This document shows, in pieces, positions 8,793-16,921 of a stretch of 64,000 nt of DNA (the first letter of the stretch is position 1; each line of letters starts with the position of its first letter). The notes under the pieces were generated by a model. It saw nothing but the letters and a program-made list of their open reading frames with translations. It had not been told where the DNA came from and did no database searches. Where the stretch lies: the IMG/VR virus record IMGVR_UViG_3300021197_001203, positions 1-64,000 of that record, one strand, 5' to 3'. This DNA is from a virus. A program made the translations under genes and the position numbers.

Positions 8793-9959
8793 TTAAGCAG
8801 ATAAATCTCTCACCTTACCGTGTGCGCCATAGAAGAGTTGCCAAAGGTTGCCCATAGTGTGGAACATTCCCATTTGTCCTAGTCTGTTGATTCCGAATGG
8901 ATCGCCAGTCTCTATACCGGATTCGTGGTATAATGTTGGTTTTGCAGTGCAAAAGTAAAGGTAGTCTGTATCTAAGTAATACATACGACTTAATCCACCG
9001 CTTTCTGAATGAACGTCTTTTGATGGAATTAGTGGGACTCCGTTGTATGTTGCTACAATGAAACCAGCTTCCATGCCCGGTACACCCTTAACGCCATTAA
9101 CGCCGGGTACAACTCTCTTCATCTCAGTAAATCTTTGCTGAGGTTGTAATAGTTGCTGAATCTTTTCTAATGTATCGTAGCCAGTAAGGATAACTTTAGG
9201 CTGTCCTCCACGTTCCCATACACTTCTGAACATTCCGTCCATGATGTTTAGAGACAATGCTCTCTCAGTACCTGAAGCACCTGCATCCACGTTTGCGTCA
9301 TACCATTGTGCAACGCTTCCTGCATTACGGTCAATGTTATATTGGTCGTGATCACCAGCAGCACTTACGTCACCAAAGCTAGTTGTTTCCACGAATGATG
9401 ATGATAGACAACGGTCAATTGACTCAAAGTCGTTTAGTGTTGTATCACGGAAATCAATGTCTTTTAGAAGCATTTTATTGATTGCCTCAGCGTGGTGCTT
9501 TGCCATTTCCATCTTCATGACAGCTCTAGCATCTCCAAGACCATCGTCTTTGTCAGCTAAGAACATTGCAGTTTCAGACAGATCGAATGTATGTGCGACT
9601 GTTCTTGGTTTGTCAGCTACGTGAGCAAAACTTGGTTTGCTTGTTTCAGGCAGTGTACCGTTCTCAGGAAGACCGCCACCAACATCGAATGAAGGTTTGT
9701 CAGTGACTACTCTCCAACCGGATTTTTCCCACGGTTTCTTAGGCAGTATAGAGAACGCATTGAACTCTTGGTTCAGCTGCGACCATACTTTACGACCAAA
9801 TATAGCTTGGTAAGTACCTGTGGTACTGCTCATTAGAGGCGAGTCAGCCTTCAGTAAGTCTGTACCGGAGTATGCCCATGCGTTAGCACCTGCACCAGCC
9901 CCGTAGTATAGACGTTCCATGTCTTCTATTGTTCTCAAATATCCTCTTGATCCACTCAT
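8793..9959 (-). CDS. Major capsid protein (HK97-fold candidate)
   Basis: 388 residues. It follows the prohead protease and shows features of HK97-type capsid proteins: an N-terminal helical region, an E-loop/P-domain-like stretch (WRVVTDKPSFDVGGGLPENG), a helical spine (AVMKMEMAKHHAEAINKMLL) and a C-terminal A-domain-like part (MYYLDTDYLYFCTAKPTLYH). The start at 9959 is preceded by GGAGATG. The protease-capsid-decoration order is canonical for tailed viruses. It is one of the few genes with its own TATA-like sequence upstream. The exact fold needs structure prediction, but the role is well supported by synteny. Confidence 0.85.
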   Translation of the reverse strand: MSGSRGYLRTIEDMERLYYGAGAGANAWAYSGTDLLKADSPLMSSTTGTYQAIFGRKVWSQLNQEFNAFSILPKKPWEKSGWRVVTDKPSFDVGGGLPENGTLPETSKPSFAHVADKPRTVAHTFDLSETAMFLADKDDGLGDARAVMKMEMAKHHAEAINKMLLKDIDFRDTTLNDFESIDRCLSSSFVETTSFGDVSAAGDHDQYNIDRNAGSVAQWYDANVDAGASGTERALSLNIMDGMFRSVWERGGQPKVILTGYDTLEKIQQLLQPQQRFTEMKRVVPGVNGVKGVPGMEAGFIVATYNGVPLIPSKDVHSESGGLSRMYYLDTDYLYFCTAKPTLYHESGIETGDPFGINRLGQMGMFHTMGNLWQLFYGAHGKVRDLSA

Positions 9960-9975
9960 TTTAATTTCATCTCCT

Positions 9976-9987
9976 GTATTTTATATC
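9976..9987 (-). promoter_or_regulatory. TATA-like element upstream of the major capsid gene
   Basis: The minus strand reads GATATAAAATAC, close to an archaeal TATA box, in the 39-base gap between protease and capsid genes. It is centred about 23 bases before the capsid ATG, so a transcript from it would have little or no leader, although a GGAGATG ribosome-binding sequence is also present. It could give a separate strong capsid transcript. Confidence 0.35.
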
Positions 9988-9998
9988 CCTGTGCAGAA

Positions 9999-11315
9999 TT
10001 ATTCTCCACGTATTGCTCTCCTTGCTAGGTCTTCAACAGCTCTCCAGCCGTCAATGTCACTACCCATTGCGTTAAACTCTTCATGTGTAGGGATTCGGAT
10101 GTCTGATGTTGTAGGTACTGCAACTGCTGATTTTTGTATATCTGCATTTACAGTTCTTAGTGATGCAATTTCTTGCTGTAATGCTGCGATCTGCCCGCTA
10201 TAATCAGATGCTTTTTGCATCTCCATAGCTCTAGCTGATTCAGCTTGATAACGCTCTTCCCATTGGGATTTTACGACTGACTTTAGATTTTCTTCATCAC
10301 GCATACCAGCGTATGCTCTATAACCACGCTCTAATCCTTCAGCGGTGACTTCATTTGATTCTTTGATTACGGACCTGTTGCCCTTTGGTGCCTCCATCTT
10401 CATCTTAGCTGGTGCCTTGATTACGTTTTTATTACCGCTAGCTGCTGGTAATGAAGGGTATGTAGGTTCAGAAGCATCTTCTCCGCTTCCAATCTCATCT
10501 CCCTGCCCTCGGTGTGAATAGCCCTGACCATCGCCCGGCAAATATGCCTTAGCTAATCCGAAGTGACCTCTTAATTTATCAAGATCAATTCCTTGTTCGT
10601 GAGCAAACTTCTCTAATGTGTCGATGTAAGCTACTGCTGTATCGTTAGATTTGTTCATCACTGGGGCTTCTGCTGGTTCTTCTTCGTCAATATGTTTTAG
10701 CACTCTTGCTAATCCATCTCGTATTTCACTTAGGGCTTCTGCATTATCTGTCATTTTTTCCACTTCCGGGTTTTCCATTTTTAATATAGTATAACGAGCT
10801 TCGGGGTTTATTCCTTTTTTACACAAAGTCACTTCATGCAATTCCAGCTCGGTAATCTCACGGTGGCTTCCATGCTCAGGCGTATGTTTACTAACCCTGA
10901 ACAAAGCTTGTCCACCAATAGAGAAGGCACGTAATTCATTATCTCTAATTTGCTTTTGTACCTCTCTAGCTTTCTGTATATCGCTGCGTATCTTACAAAC
11001 AACGAATAGGCCATGATCGTCAACTTCTGATTTCCATAATCGGCCATTTGAATCGGTGTGGTCTGCTACAACTTCTCCTACTTGTATTCCACTGTGCGCT
11101 AATTGCACATTTCTGAAAGCTTTGTTTTCCATGAAACTTCCAAATGCTTTCTTCAAAGCATCAGCAGGTATTCTATCTCCCTGCTTGTCCACCATGTCCA
11201 CACTAGCATATCCAGCTATGTATAAGTCATTACCAGCTTGAGACTTTAAGATAAAGTCTGACCCTACTGCACTCCACTTAAGGGAGGGTTGTATGGCTAA
11301 TGCGGCGGATGACAT
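9999..11315 (-). CDS. HK97-type prohead maturation protease with C-terminal scaffold-like region
   Basis: 438 residues from the ATG at 11315; a TTG lies six bases upstream. Residues about 25-175 match the U35/HK97 prohead protease pattern: IAGYASVDMVDKQGDRI, then QLAHSGIQVGEV with the candidate catalytic His, AFSIGG with the candidate Ser, and ELHEVTL. The remaining ~260 residues are helical and charged, with a coiled-coil ending (QMEKASDY-like, GQIAALQQEIASLRTV), as expected for a protease fused to a scaffold domain. It processes the capsid protein and possibly other head proteins inside the prohead. It is immediately upstream of the capsid gene. Confidence 0.85.
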   Translation of the reverse strand: MSSAALAIQPSLKWSAVGSDFILKSQAGNDLYIAGYASVDMVDKQGDRIPADALKKAFGSFMENKAFRNVQLAHSGIQVGEVVADHTDSNGRLWKSEVDDHGLFVVCKIRSDIQKAREVQKQIRDNELRAFSIGGQALFRVSKHTPEHGSHREITELELHEVTLCKKGINPEARYTILKMENPEVEKMTDNAEALSEIRDGLARVLKHIDEEEPAEAPVMNKSNDTAVAYIDTLEKFAHEQGIDLDKLRGHFGLAKAYLPGDGQGYSHRGQGDEIGSGEDASEPTYPSLPAASGNKNVIKAPAKMKMEAPKGNRSVIKESNEVTAEGLERGYRAYAGMRDEENLKSVVKSQWEERYQAESARAMEMQKASDYSGQIAALQQEIASLRTVNADIQKSAVAVPTTSDIRIPTHEEFNAMGSDIDGWRAVEDLARRAIRGE

Positions 11316-11378
11316 TAACAACTAATTATTTTACAATGGTATATGAATGAGATTGTGTTAAGGCTGACAACCCTAACA

Positions 11379-14300
11379 TCATACCGAATCAGTCCTAACG
11401 CTAGGCTGCGCCGCTGCATCAGCGATTTTTTCTTTTTTTTCTTTTTTTGGAAAACGCATCACTGCACCGTTTTCATCCATTTCTATTTTGGGCTTTTCTA
11501 ACTCGTCATCAGGGAATATATTTAGCATGGGTATATTGTGTTTTTCTTGGTCATCGTCCCTGCCCTCTTTTGGGTCTCCAAAAGTAGTATTTTCTTCGTC
11601 ATCAATAGTAGTAGCACCAGTGGGGGCGGTAATATCACCCTGCATACCTGACCACGCACCGCCATCACTGGATGCTCTATTCATTCTAGGAAAAGCAAAC
11701 TTCTCAATTGGAGTATCTGCAATATCGTCATCCACTGCTTGATTTACTGTCCATTTATTATCTTCAGTTCTTTCGATCCCATATTCATTTCCAAATCTCA
11801 ATAGGTGGTCTTCTTTGAGTCCATCTATTTTTTCTTCCAGCTGATCAGAGGTCAAAGAAATCTCTTCCTCAGTAATAACTTTAGATACGTGCCTCATCAT
11901 ATGTGCAATTTCGTCTTCTTCACCATTTGGTTCAAGGATAGCCGGGGCCTTTTGAATAATCTTCTTTTTCTTTTTACGGCGGGGATTAACAGAATGAATG
12001 GCCTGTAATGTCCCCTCGGTTGTCGAGGACACCATTCCCGTACCTTCGCCTCCACCACCTACTCCCGCAGCTGCACCTTCTTTCAAAACCAATGCGGCTG
12101 GGGCAGACCAAAGGTCAAATTGAGATTGAGCTTGTTTTACCAAATATGACAATCCTTCGTAAGATTCAACGAATATGCCGTTTTCATCAGTATTGGTCTT
12201 AACAATAACTGGCGAAACAATCTCAGGATATTCAAGTATAATATCAGTTCCTTTCACTAATAACTCAGGCAAAGGAGGATAAATCTTAGTTTTAGATATA
12301 TCATCATTAACGAATAATACCCATTTTGGATGTAATTCTTTATCTTTAATAAAAGTGGAATAAGAATCTCTAACTAAAAACTCGCCTTTATCAAAACCAG
12401 CTATTGATTTAACAAGTCCTTCATCATCTGAAAATACACAATTAGAAGGTGCTGGGAAATGAATATTGTCCGTTGAATGGTATAATGTGCGTAATACATT
12501 TATTCGGTCAGATAACGGTTCAAACGATAAATCGGAACCTTTGTGGACTAACAAATCAACAACTGATAATTTTTTATCATTCAAATAACCATCAATTGTG
12601 AAGTCTCCTTTCATACCTTTCAAGTCTTTTTGGATGTTGTTCGGTAGTCTTGGCTCTATTGATTTGCCTTTCTTTTCAATAAGCATACGACTCCCTAATG
12701 GTTTAGTTTGTATGACCCAATCTCCGCTAAACCCTTTTAATTCTGTAAGATCGTCAAAAGCTTTGACGGTATGTGCTGGTGAAATTAGATTTTTATTAAA
12801 GACACCTGTTGGCTCATAATCATCTGATTTATGCAAATCAGCAATTAAAGAAGGATAATTCTGATAATTAGACGTTAGTAGGTTAATATCCTTGTCTTTT
12901 GTCATTATAGTTTTCAAACTAAAAGCTGGGTCTAATTGTTTAACGTGTCCTTCATGTGCTGTTCTTTGAAGTATAATAAAAGGTTCTTCAGTTTGAGATA
13001 TTTCTATATCTAAAGTGTCAGGATTAAATGTCCATGCTATGTTTGTGGGCATAGGATGACCCCAAGCATCATTATTTCCTGTATTAAATATAGGGGCCAC
13101 TACCCCATGTGATTCAGGAGAAACCGCACCTAATGTTTCTTCAAAGCTTTCAAGCTGCCCTGATTCAAGATTAGGTAAAGCCATAGGAGAATGTCTAGCC
13201 ACATCGCCTTGACGCATCAAATTGTAATTTGCAGCTGCGAGGAATTGCTGAATATTGCCTCTAGCCAAAGTATTACCCTCAACGTCAGTGAATCCCGGCT
13301 CATCATCAATTGGTCCTGTAATAATTTCTGACCCTAATTCTTTCATCGCACGTTGCGATAGTCTCATCGCTTCTCTTGTTATCGCATTACTAGAAAGAAT
13401 TGAAAAACGATTATGTAATTGATGATATTTTTCATTTGAGTTAGGATGTTGTGAACCTAGAAATGGTGCCCCGTGTTCACCTATATTCATCATAGTCATA
13501 CCAAAGGGGCTTAACATATACGCATCGTGAGGTATTTCCATAATACTCCCCTGACCTTCAATTTCTGAGGGATGCAAATGATGATGATTAGAAGCTGAGG
13601 TCCATAAGGCCCTCTTTCTCTCAAAGTCTAAATCACCCTCTGAATGACTTGACAATATTGAAGATAATTCTCCGCTACCTAATTCGGTATTAGCAGACTT
13701 AGGAAAATGAGAACCTGCAATAGAATGTTTGCCGTCTAAAACCAACCCATCAAATAACAAACTTTCTAACCATGAGCCGTTAAAAACATTAGAATAAGAT
13801 TGATTAAATAATTGTCTCAATGAATTAAAATCCCTACCGACACCACCCCAATACTGAAAAGGTTCCCACCAATGATAATTGTGGCTTTGTGTAATACCTT
13901 CTTCAGTCATTACCCACGGTGAAGAATGATGTCTGTCAAATGATGCCTGATCGGGGTGGGGTCGAGTAGGGCCTGATTTGTCGGCTGGCCTAGCCCACCA
14001 AGCGGCCAACGGTGTAAATCTGTCCCTCCAATTTCGCAATGCTCTGTCCCAACTTAACCCGCCTTTTTCTTTTATTTGATTAGTAGCAAAGTCAACATCC
14101 GGTGAACCTTCTTCAGCATTAGACAATCTCCCTAACAAATCCATAAACTCGTCTCTTTGGGTAGTAGTCTGATATTCTAAACCAAATAAATAAGATAGAA
14201 GCCCATAGTCATAATTTAATTCTTCAGTTTTATTTTGGATATATTCTTCGTCTGAAAACTCACCATATCTGCCTCTATCAATATTATACAGGTCTAACAT

Positions 14301-14792
14301 TGTATCTGAGGGGTCTCCCATTACCAAGCGTTGTTCTTTCAAATCAACACGGATTCTTCTTTCAGCCTCTCTATGTGCATTCATCAATTCCCCTGTAAAC
14401 CTCATAACGTGTTTGGTATATTCGGGTTCACCGTGGGCCGCCCCATGCAATAGAGGACAACAATTTGATTGAGGGTGAAATGGATGATGCTCTCCAAAAC
14501 GATTGTCTTTTTCGGCTAACGGCCAGTCCCCCGCATAAGATGTTGAAACCTTAGTGTGCCCTGAAAGGAACTCACTCATTGATTCAGGAATTACCATTGT
14601 TGAAGGTTTCATTGGTTTGTCCAAATCTCTCATAGAATAAGGGGGCGGTGATGATGCAACGGCTAATGTAGCTGCATCCATGTTAGATTTAACAACTTGT
14701 AAATTAGACATATAATCTTCTAAAGCGGGTTTGCCACCTGTTAAAGAAGAAAGTAATACGTCAGTGCGTTGTCTTACAATTTCTTCCGTCAT
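11379..14792 (-). CDS. Very large virion-module protein with a degenerate ATP-dependent ligase-like domain
   Basis: 1,137 residues. The first ~600 have no recognised fold but are rich in His, Asn, Ser and Trp. Residues about 690-830 follow the order of ligase nucleotidyltransferase motifs: WVIQTKPLGSRMLI at the K-x-D-G-x-R position (Lys at about 697 kept, Asp replaced by Leu), DFTIDGYL at motif III, VVDLLVHKG, a PLSDRINVLRTL helix, then EFLVRDSYSTF and KWVLF at motifs IV and V. The altered motif I suggests loss of, or changed, nucleotidyl transfer. The C terminus has Gly-rich, KKKKK-containing and acidic segments. Its place between portal and protease genes suggests a virion protein. No family name can be assigned to the whole. 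Confidence 0.65.
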   Translation of the reverse strand: MTEEIVRQRTDVLLSSLTGGKPALEDYMSNLQVVKSNMDAATLAVASSPPPYSMRDLDKPMKPSTMVIPESMSEFLSGHTKVSTSYAGDWPLAEKDNRFGEHHPFHPQSNCCPLLHGAAHGEPEYTKHVMRFTGELMNAHREAERRIRVDLKEQRLVMGDPSDTMLDLYNIDRGRYGEFSDEEYIQNKTEELNYDYGLLSYLFGLEYQTTTQRDEFMDLLGRLSNAEEGSPDVDFATNQIKEKGGLSWDRALRNWRDRFTPLAAWWARPADKSGPTRPHPDQASFDRHHSSPWVMTEEGITQSHNYHWWEPFQYWGGVGRDFNSLRQLFNQSYSNVFNGSWLESLLFDGLVLDGKHSIAGSHFPKSANTELGSGELSSILSSHSEGDLDFERKRALWTSASNHHHLHPSEIEGQGSIMEIPHDAYMLSPFGMTMMNIGEHGAPFLGSQHPNSNEKYHQLHNRFSILSSNAITREAMRLSQRAMKELGSEIITGPIDDEPGFTDVEGNTLARGNIQQFLAAANYNLMRQGDVARHSPMALPNLESGQLESFEETLGAVSPESHGVVAPIFNTGNNDAWGHPMPTNIAWTFNPDTLDIEISQTEEPFIILQRTAHEGHVKQLDPAFSLKTIMTKDKDINLLTSNYQNYPSLIADLHKSDDYEPTGVFNKNLISPAHTVKAFDDLTELKGFSGDWVIQTKPLGSRMLIEKKGKSIEPRLPNNIQKDLKGMKGDFTIDGYLNDKKLSVVDLLVHKGSDLSFEPLSDRINVLRTLYHSTDNIHFPAPSNCVFSDDEGLVKSIAGFDKGEFLVRDSYSTFIKDKELHPKWVLFVNDDISKTKIYPPLPELLVKGTDIILEYPEIVSPVIVKTNTDENGIFVESYEGLSYLVKQAQSQFDLWSAPAALVLKEGAAAGVGGGGEGTGMVSSTTEGTLQAIHSVNPRRKKKKKIIQKAPAILEPNGEEDEIAHMMRHVSKVITEEEISLTSDQLEEKIDGLKEDHLLRFGNEYGIERTEDNKWTVNQAVDDDIADTPIEKFAFPRMNRASSDGGAWSGMQGDITAPTGATTIDDEENTTFGDPKEGRDDDQEKHNIPMLNIFPDDELEKPKIEMDENGAVMRFPKKEKKEKIADAAAQPSVRTDSV

Positions 14793-14801
14793 ATACTCAC
14801 C

Positions 14802-15686
14802 TCACAGGCGAGCATACACTTTTTCAATGAGACTCGCAATCTCTTCAATAATACCTTCTTTACCTACGGTTGATTTCTTGATCTGCGCCAGCTTGTCTTC
14901 AAATGAGTCTAGGTTATCTGCTGTGCCGCCACCATCAGTGTAGTGCATATGAAGGGTCGAACCATCGGGGCCATATCCTGTTTGAGCTGCTGATGGCATT
15001 TTATACACTTCACTAATACCCTTTTTCGCAGTAGCATCCTCAGTGTATGGCAACACTCCATTAGTACCATACCCTTGAGACCTTATTTGTGCTGAACCTG
15101 AAACCTCGACAAACTGCGGCCTAGATTCTTTTGGCTCAACTTCGTATTTTACAAAAATCCCACGTTCTCTTAGGAATGCCGTGGTTGCATCTTCTTTCTC
15201 AACTTTGCCACATTCCTTGTCGCATTGAGCCTTTTGTGTATCTGAACATTCAGAATATTTGCATCCAAAGTGTTTTTGACAATAACTATTCTTTTCACTC
15301 ATGTCAGCCTTTTTTACCTTCATTTGCTTAAAATCATCGCCATCTATGTCGCCATCTTTGTCTTTATCGAGTTCTTTTTGCCCACCGATTAAAGGTTTTT
15401 TGCCTTTACCGATCTTATTTTTATTACCTTTAGGAGACGGCAGGTCCGGCATTTTTTTATCGCCTCTATCCGATTTATATCCTTTATCCTCATCCATGTA
15501 AGCCATAGAATTATACATAGCTGTTTTCGATTTTTTCACTGGATAGCAATCCTCGCAGCCATCATCGTCATCGCTACAATTCATACAATTGTAGTTTTTA
15601 GTGACTGCTTTTTCTAATCTTCTAACCATCCCTAATAATTGACCAGTCGGTGTATCTTTCATTGGGTCCGTATATCTTAAACTCAT
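14802..15686 (-). CDS. Cys-rich protein with EF-hand-like calcium-binding loop
   Basis: 294 residues. Near residue 40 there is a cysteine cluster (CMNCSDDDDGCEDC). A DKDKDGDIDGDDF loop near residue 112 fits the EF-hand/dockerin calcium-binding consensus D-x-D-x-D-G. A second Cys cluster follows (CQKHFGCKYSECSDTQKAQC). The Lys/Gly-rich linker between them looks disordered, and the C terminus is helical (DSFEDKLAQIKKS, IEEIASLIEKVY). It lies in the head module just upstream of the large ligase-like protein. Likely a metal-stabilised minor virion protein; role unknown. Confidence 0.65.
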   Translation of the reverse strand: MSLRYTDPMKDTPTGQLLGMVRRLEKAVTKNYNCMNCSDDDDGCEDCYPVKKSKTAMYNSMAYMDEDKGYKSDRGDKKMPDLPSPKGNKNKIGKGKKPLIGGQKELDKDKDGDIDGDDFKQMKVKKADMSEKNSYCQKHFGCKYSECSDTQKAQCDKECGKVEKEDATTAFLRERGIFVKYEVEPKESRPQFVEVSGSAQIRSQGYGTNGVLPYTEDATAKKGISEVYKMPSAAQTGYGPDGSTLHMHYTDGGGTADNLDSFEDKLAQIKKSTVGKEGIIEEIASLIEKVYARL

Positions 15687-16009
15687 CTCATCGCCTCTTC
15701 TGCTTCAATCCATTCTTGTAATTCATCATAACGAGATTTAGATTTTTGGAATGTTTCACCAGTGCCCGCAAATGGTCCTACTGTATCGCTATTATTGGAC
15801 ATCTCTCTATTTAATGGGTCGAAAGTTTCTGCTGGATGTGGTGTTGAATATCTAAGATACCCCGCTTTACGCATAAGAATCTCAGGGTCCTCCATAGCTT
15901 TACGAAGGTCATTGTTTTCGCTTTCAACAAAAGCTAATCTTTCATTCAAAGCTCTTAGCTCACCCACTACTTGTTTTAGAACATCCAAGTTCATTTGGTC
16001 ATCGCTCAT
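15683..16009 (-). CDS. Short coiled-coil head-module protein
   Basis: 108 residues. The first half is a strong coiled coil (LKQVVGELRALNERLAFVES) and the second half is polar and probably disordered. Overlaps both neighbours by four bases, so it is expressed with the portal-proximal genes. Could be scaffold-like; no family recognised. Confidence 0.6.
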   Translation of the reverse strand: MSDDQMNLDVLKQVVGELRALNERLAFVESENNDLRKAMEDPEILMRKAGYLRYSTPHPAETFDPLNREMSNNSDTVGPFAGTGETFQKSKSRYDELQEWIEAEEAMR

Positions 16010-16530
16010 ATCCTAAAGCCTCCTGCTTGACCGTCTATTGGAGGCATAGCAACGCCTTCGCCAACATCCATCTTAGGTGATTGCACAGGTGCATCGTATT
16101 GCATCAAAGTCGCATTGAGTTGTTTTGCTTGAGCTAATGCACTACCAGCGGCTGTAAGTTGTTCCTCGATCATCTTCATGCTCATGTCAAATTGCATGAC
16201 AGCTTCTTCCGGCATACCGTTTTTACGAAACATGGCCATCAAACCGTGTCTTTGCCCTAATTGTTGGCCTAACGCACCGACAGAATCTAACAATGAATCA
16301 ACATAATTTCCGCCTTCGGCTTGCGCTGGGACAACTGGTGCGCCCATCATATCACCAAACGCCTGATTTTGTACGGGTTGGGTATTTGACAGACCAGCAC
16401 CTGCTGGAGTTTCGGGGTTAGCCGCATTCATAGCAGCTTCAGGGTCAGCCGCTGCTTTGCTTATGGCCATGTTCTGTATTTCTAAGGCTCGCATCCTTTG
16501 AGCTATCGACCCACGATTTGATTCATACAA
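16006..16530 (-). CDS. Helical head-module protein, scaffold-like
   Basis: 174 residues, Ala/Met/Gln-rich and mostly helical (MSMKMIEEQLTAAGSALAQA near the C-terminal third) with an Ala/Pro-rich N-terminal linker. Lies between the portal and protease genes, where scaffold and head-accessory genes are usual. Overlaps the following gene by four bases. No recognised family; scaffold role is inference from composition and location. Confidence 0.55.
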   Translation of the reverse strand: MYESNRGSIAQRMRALEIQNMAISKAAADPEAAMNAANPETPAGAGLSNTQPVQNQAFGDMMGAPVVPAQAEGGNYVDSLLDSVGALGQQLGQRHGLMAMFRKNGMPEEAVMQFDMSMKMIEEQLTAAGSALAQAKQLNATLMQYDAPVQSPKMDVGEGVAMPPIDGQAGGFRI

Positions 16531-16540
16531 CTAAGCCACC

Positions 16541-16897
16541 TCAATAAACTATGTGTTCTCGATACAATTTACTGGTTCGGCCCGGTCTTACAACGCCAAA
16601 CACTTCTGCGTCTTCTCCACCATTGAATGTATTCTCATGGTTGTTGGGAATAAAAGCCGTACCTTTTTGGATCAAAGAATCTGAGGGTGCTGGTGCTGCT
16701 TTCGACAAACGGTCATGCAATTGTAAATCGTCTTCGACCATTGAAAGAGCGTTTTTAGCAATGAGTAATTGTTGCTCAATTAAGTTTCTATCATTAGTGT
16801 CTATTCCTTTTTGCATTGCCTCAACAGCCGCTAAACATCTGCGAGCCATTGGGTCCATTTTTGCTAGTATATCAAAGCCCTCGCCCATATGTATCAA
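16541..16897 (-). CDS. Small head-module protein downstream of portal
   Basis: 118 residues. Helical N-terminal half (MARRCLAAVEAMQKGI, EQQLLIAKNALSMVEDDLQL) and a short C-terminal tail ending RTSKLYREHIVY. It follows the portal gene with a 24-base gap. No motif or family recognised. Probably a portal- or head-accessory protein. Confidence 0.55.
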   Translation of the reverse strand: MIHMGEGFDILAKMDPMARRCLAAVEAMQKGIDTNDRNLIEQQLLIAKNALSMVEDDLQLHDRLSKAAPAPSDSLIQKGTAFIPNNHENTFNGGEDAEVFGVVRPGRTSKLYREHIVY

Positions 16898-16921
16898 ACT
16901 CCCTACGAATTACAATCCTAT

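Noticed and set aside
11379-14792. Active DNA ligase
   Set aside because: The catalytic motif I lacks the Asp of K-x-D-G-x-R, and the OB-fold motif is not evident; called ligase-like only.
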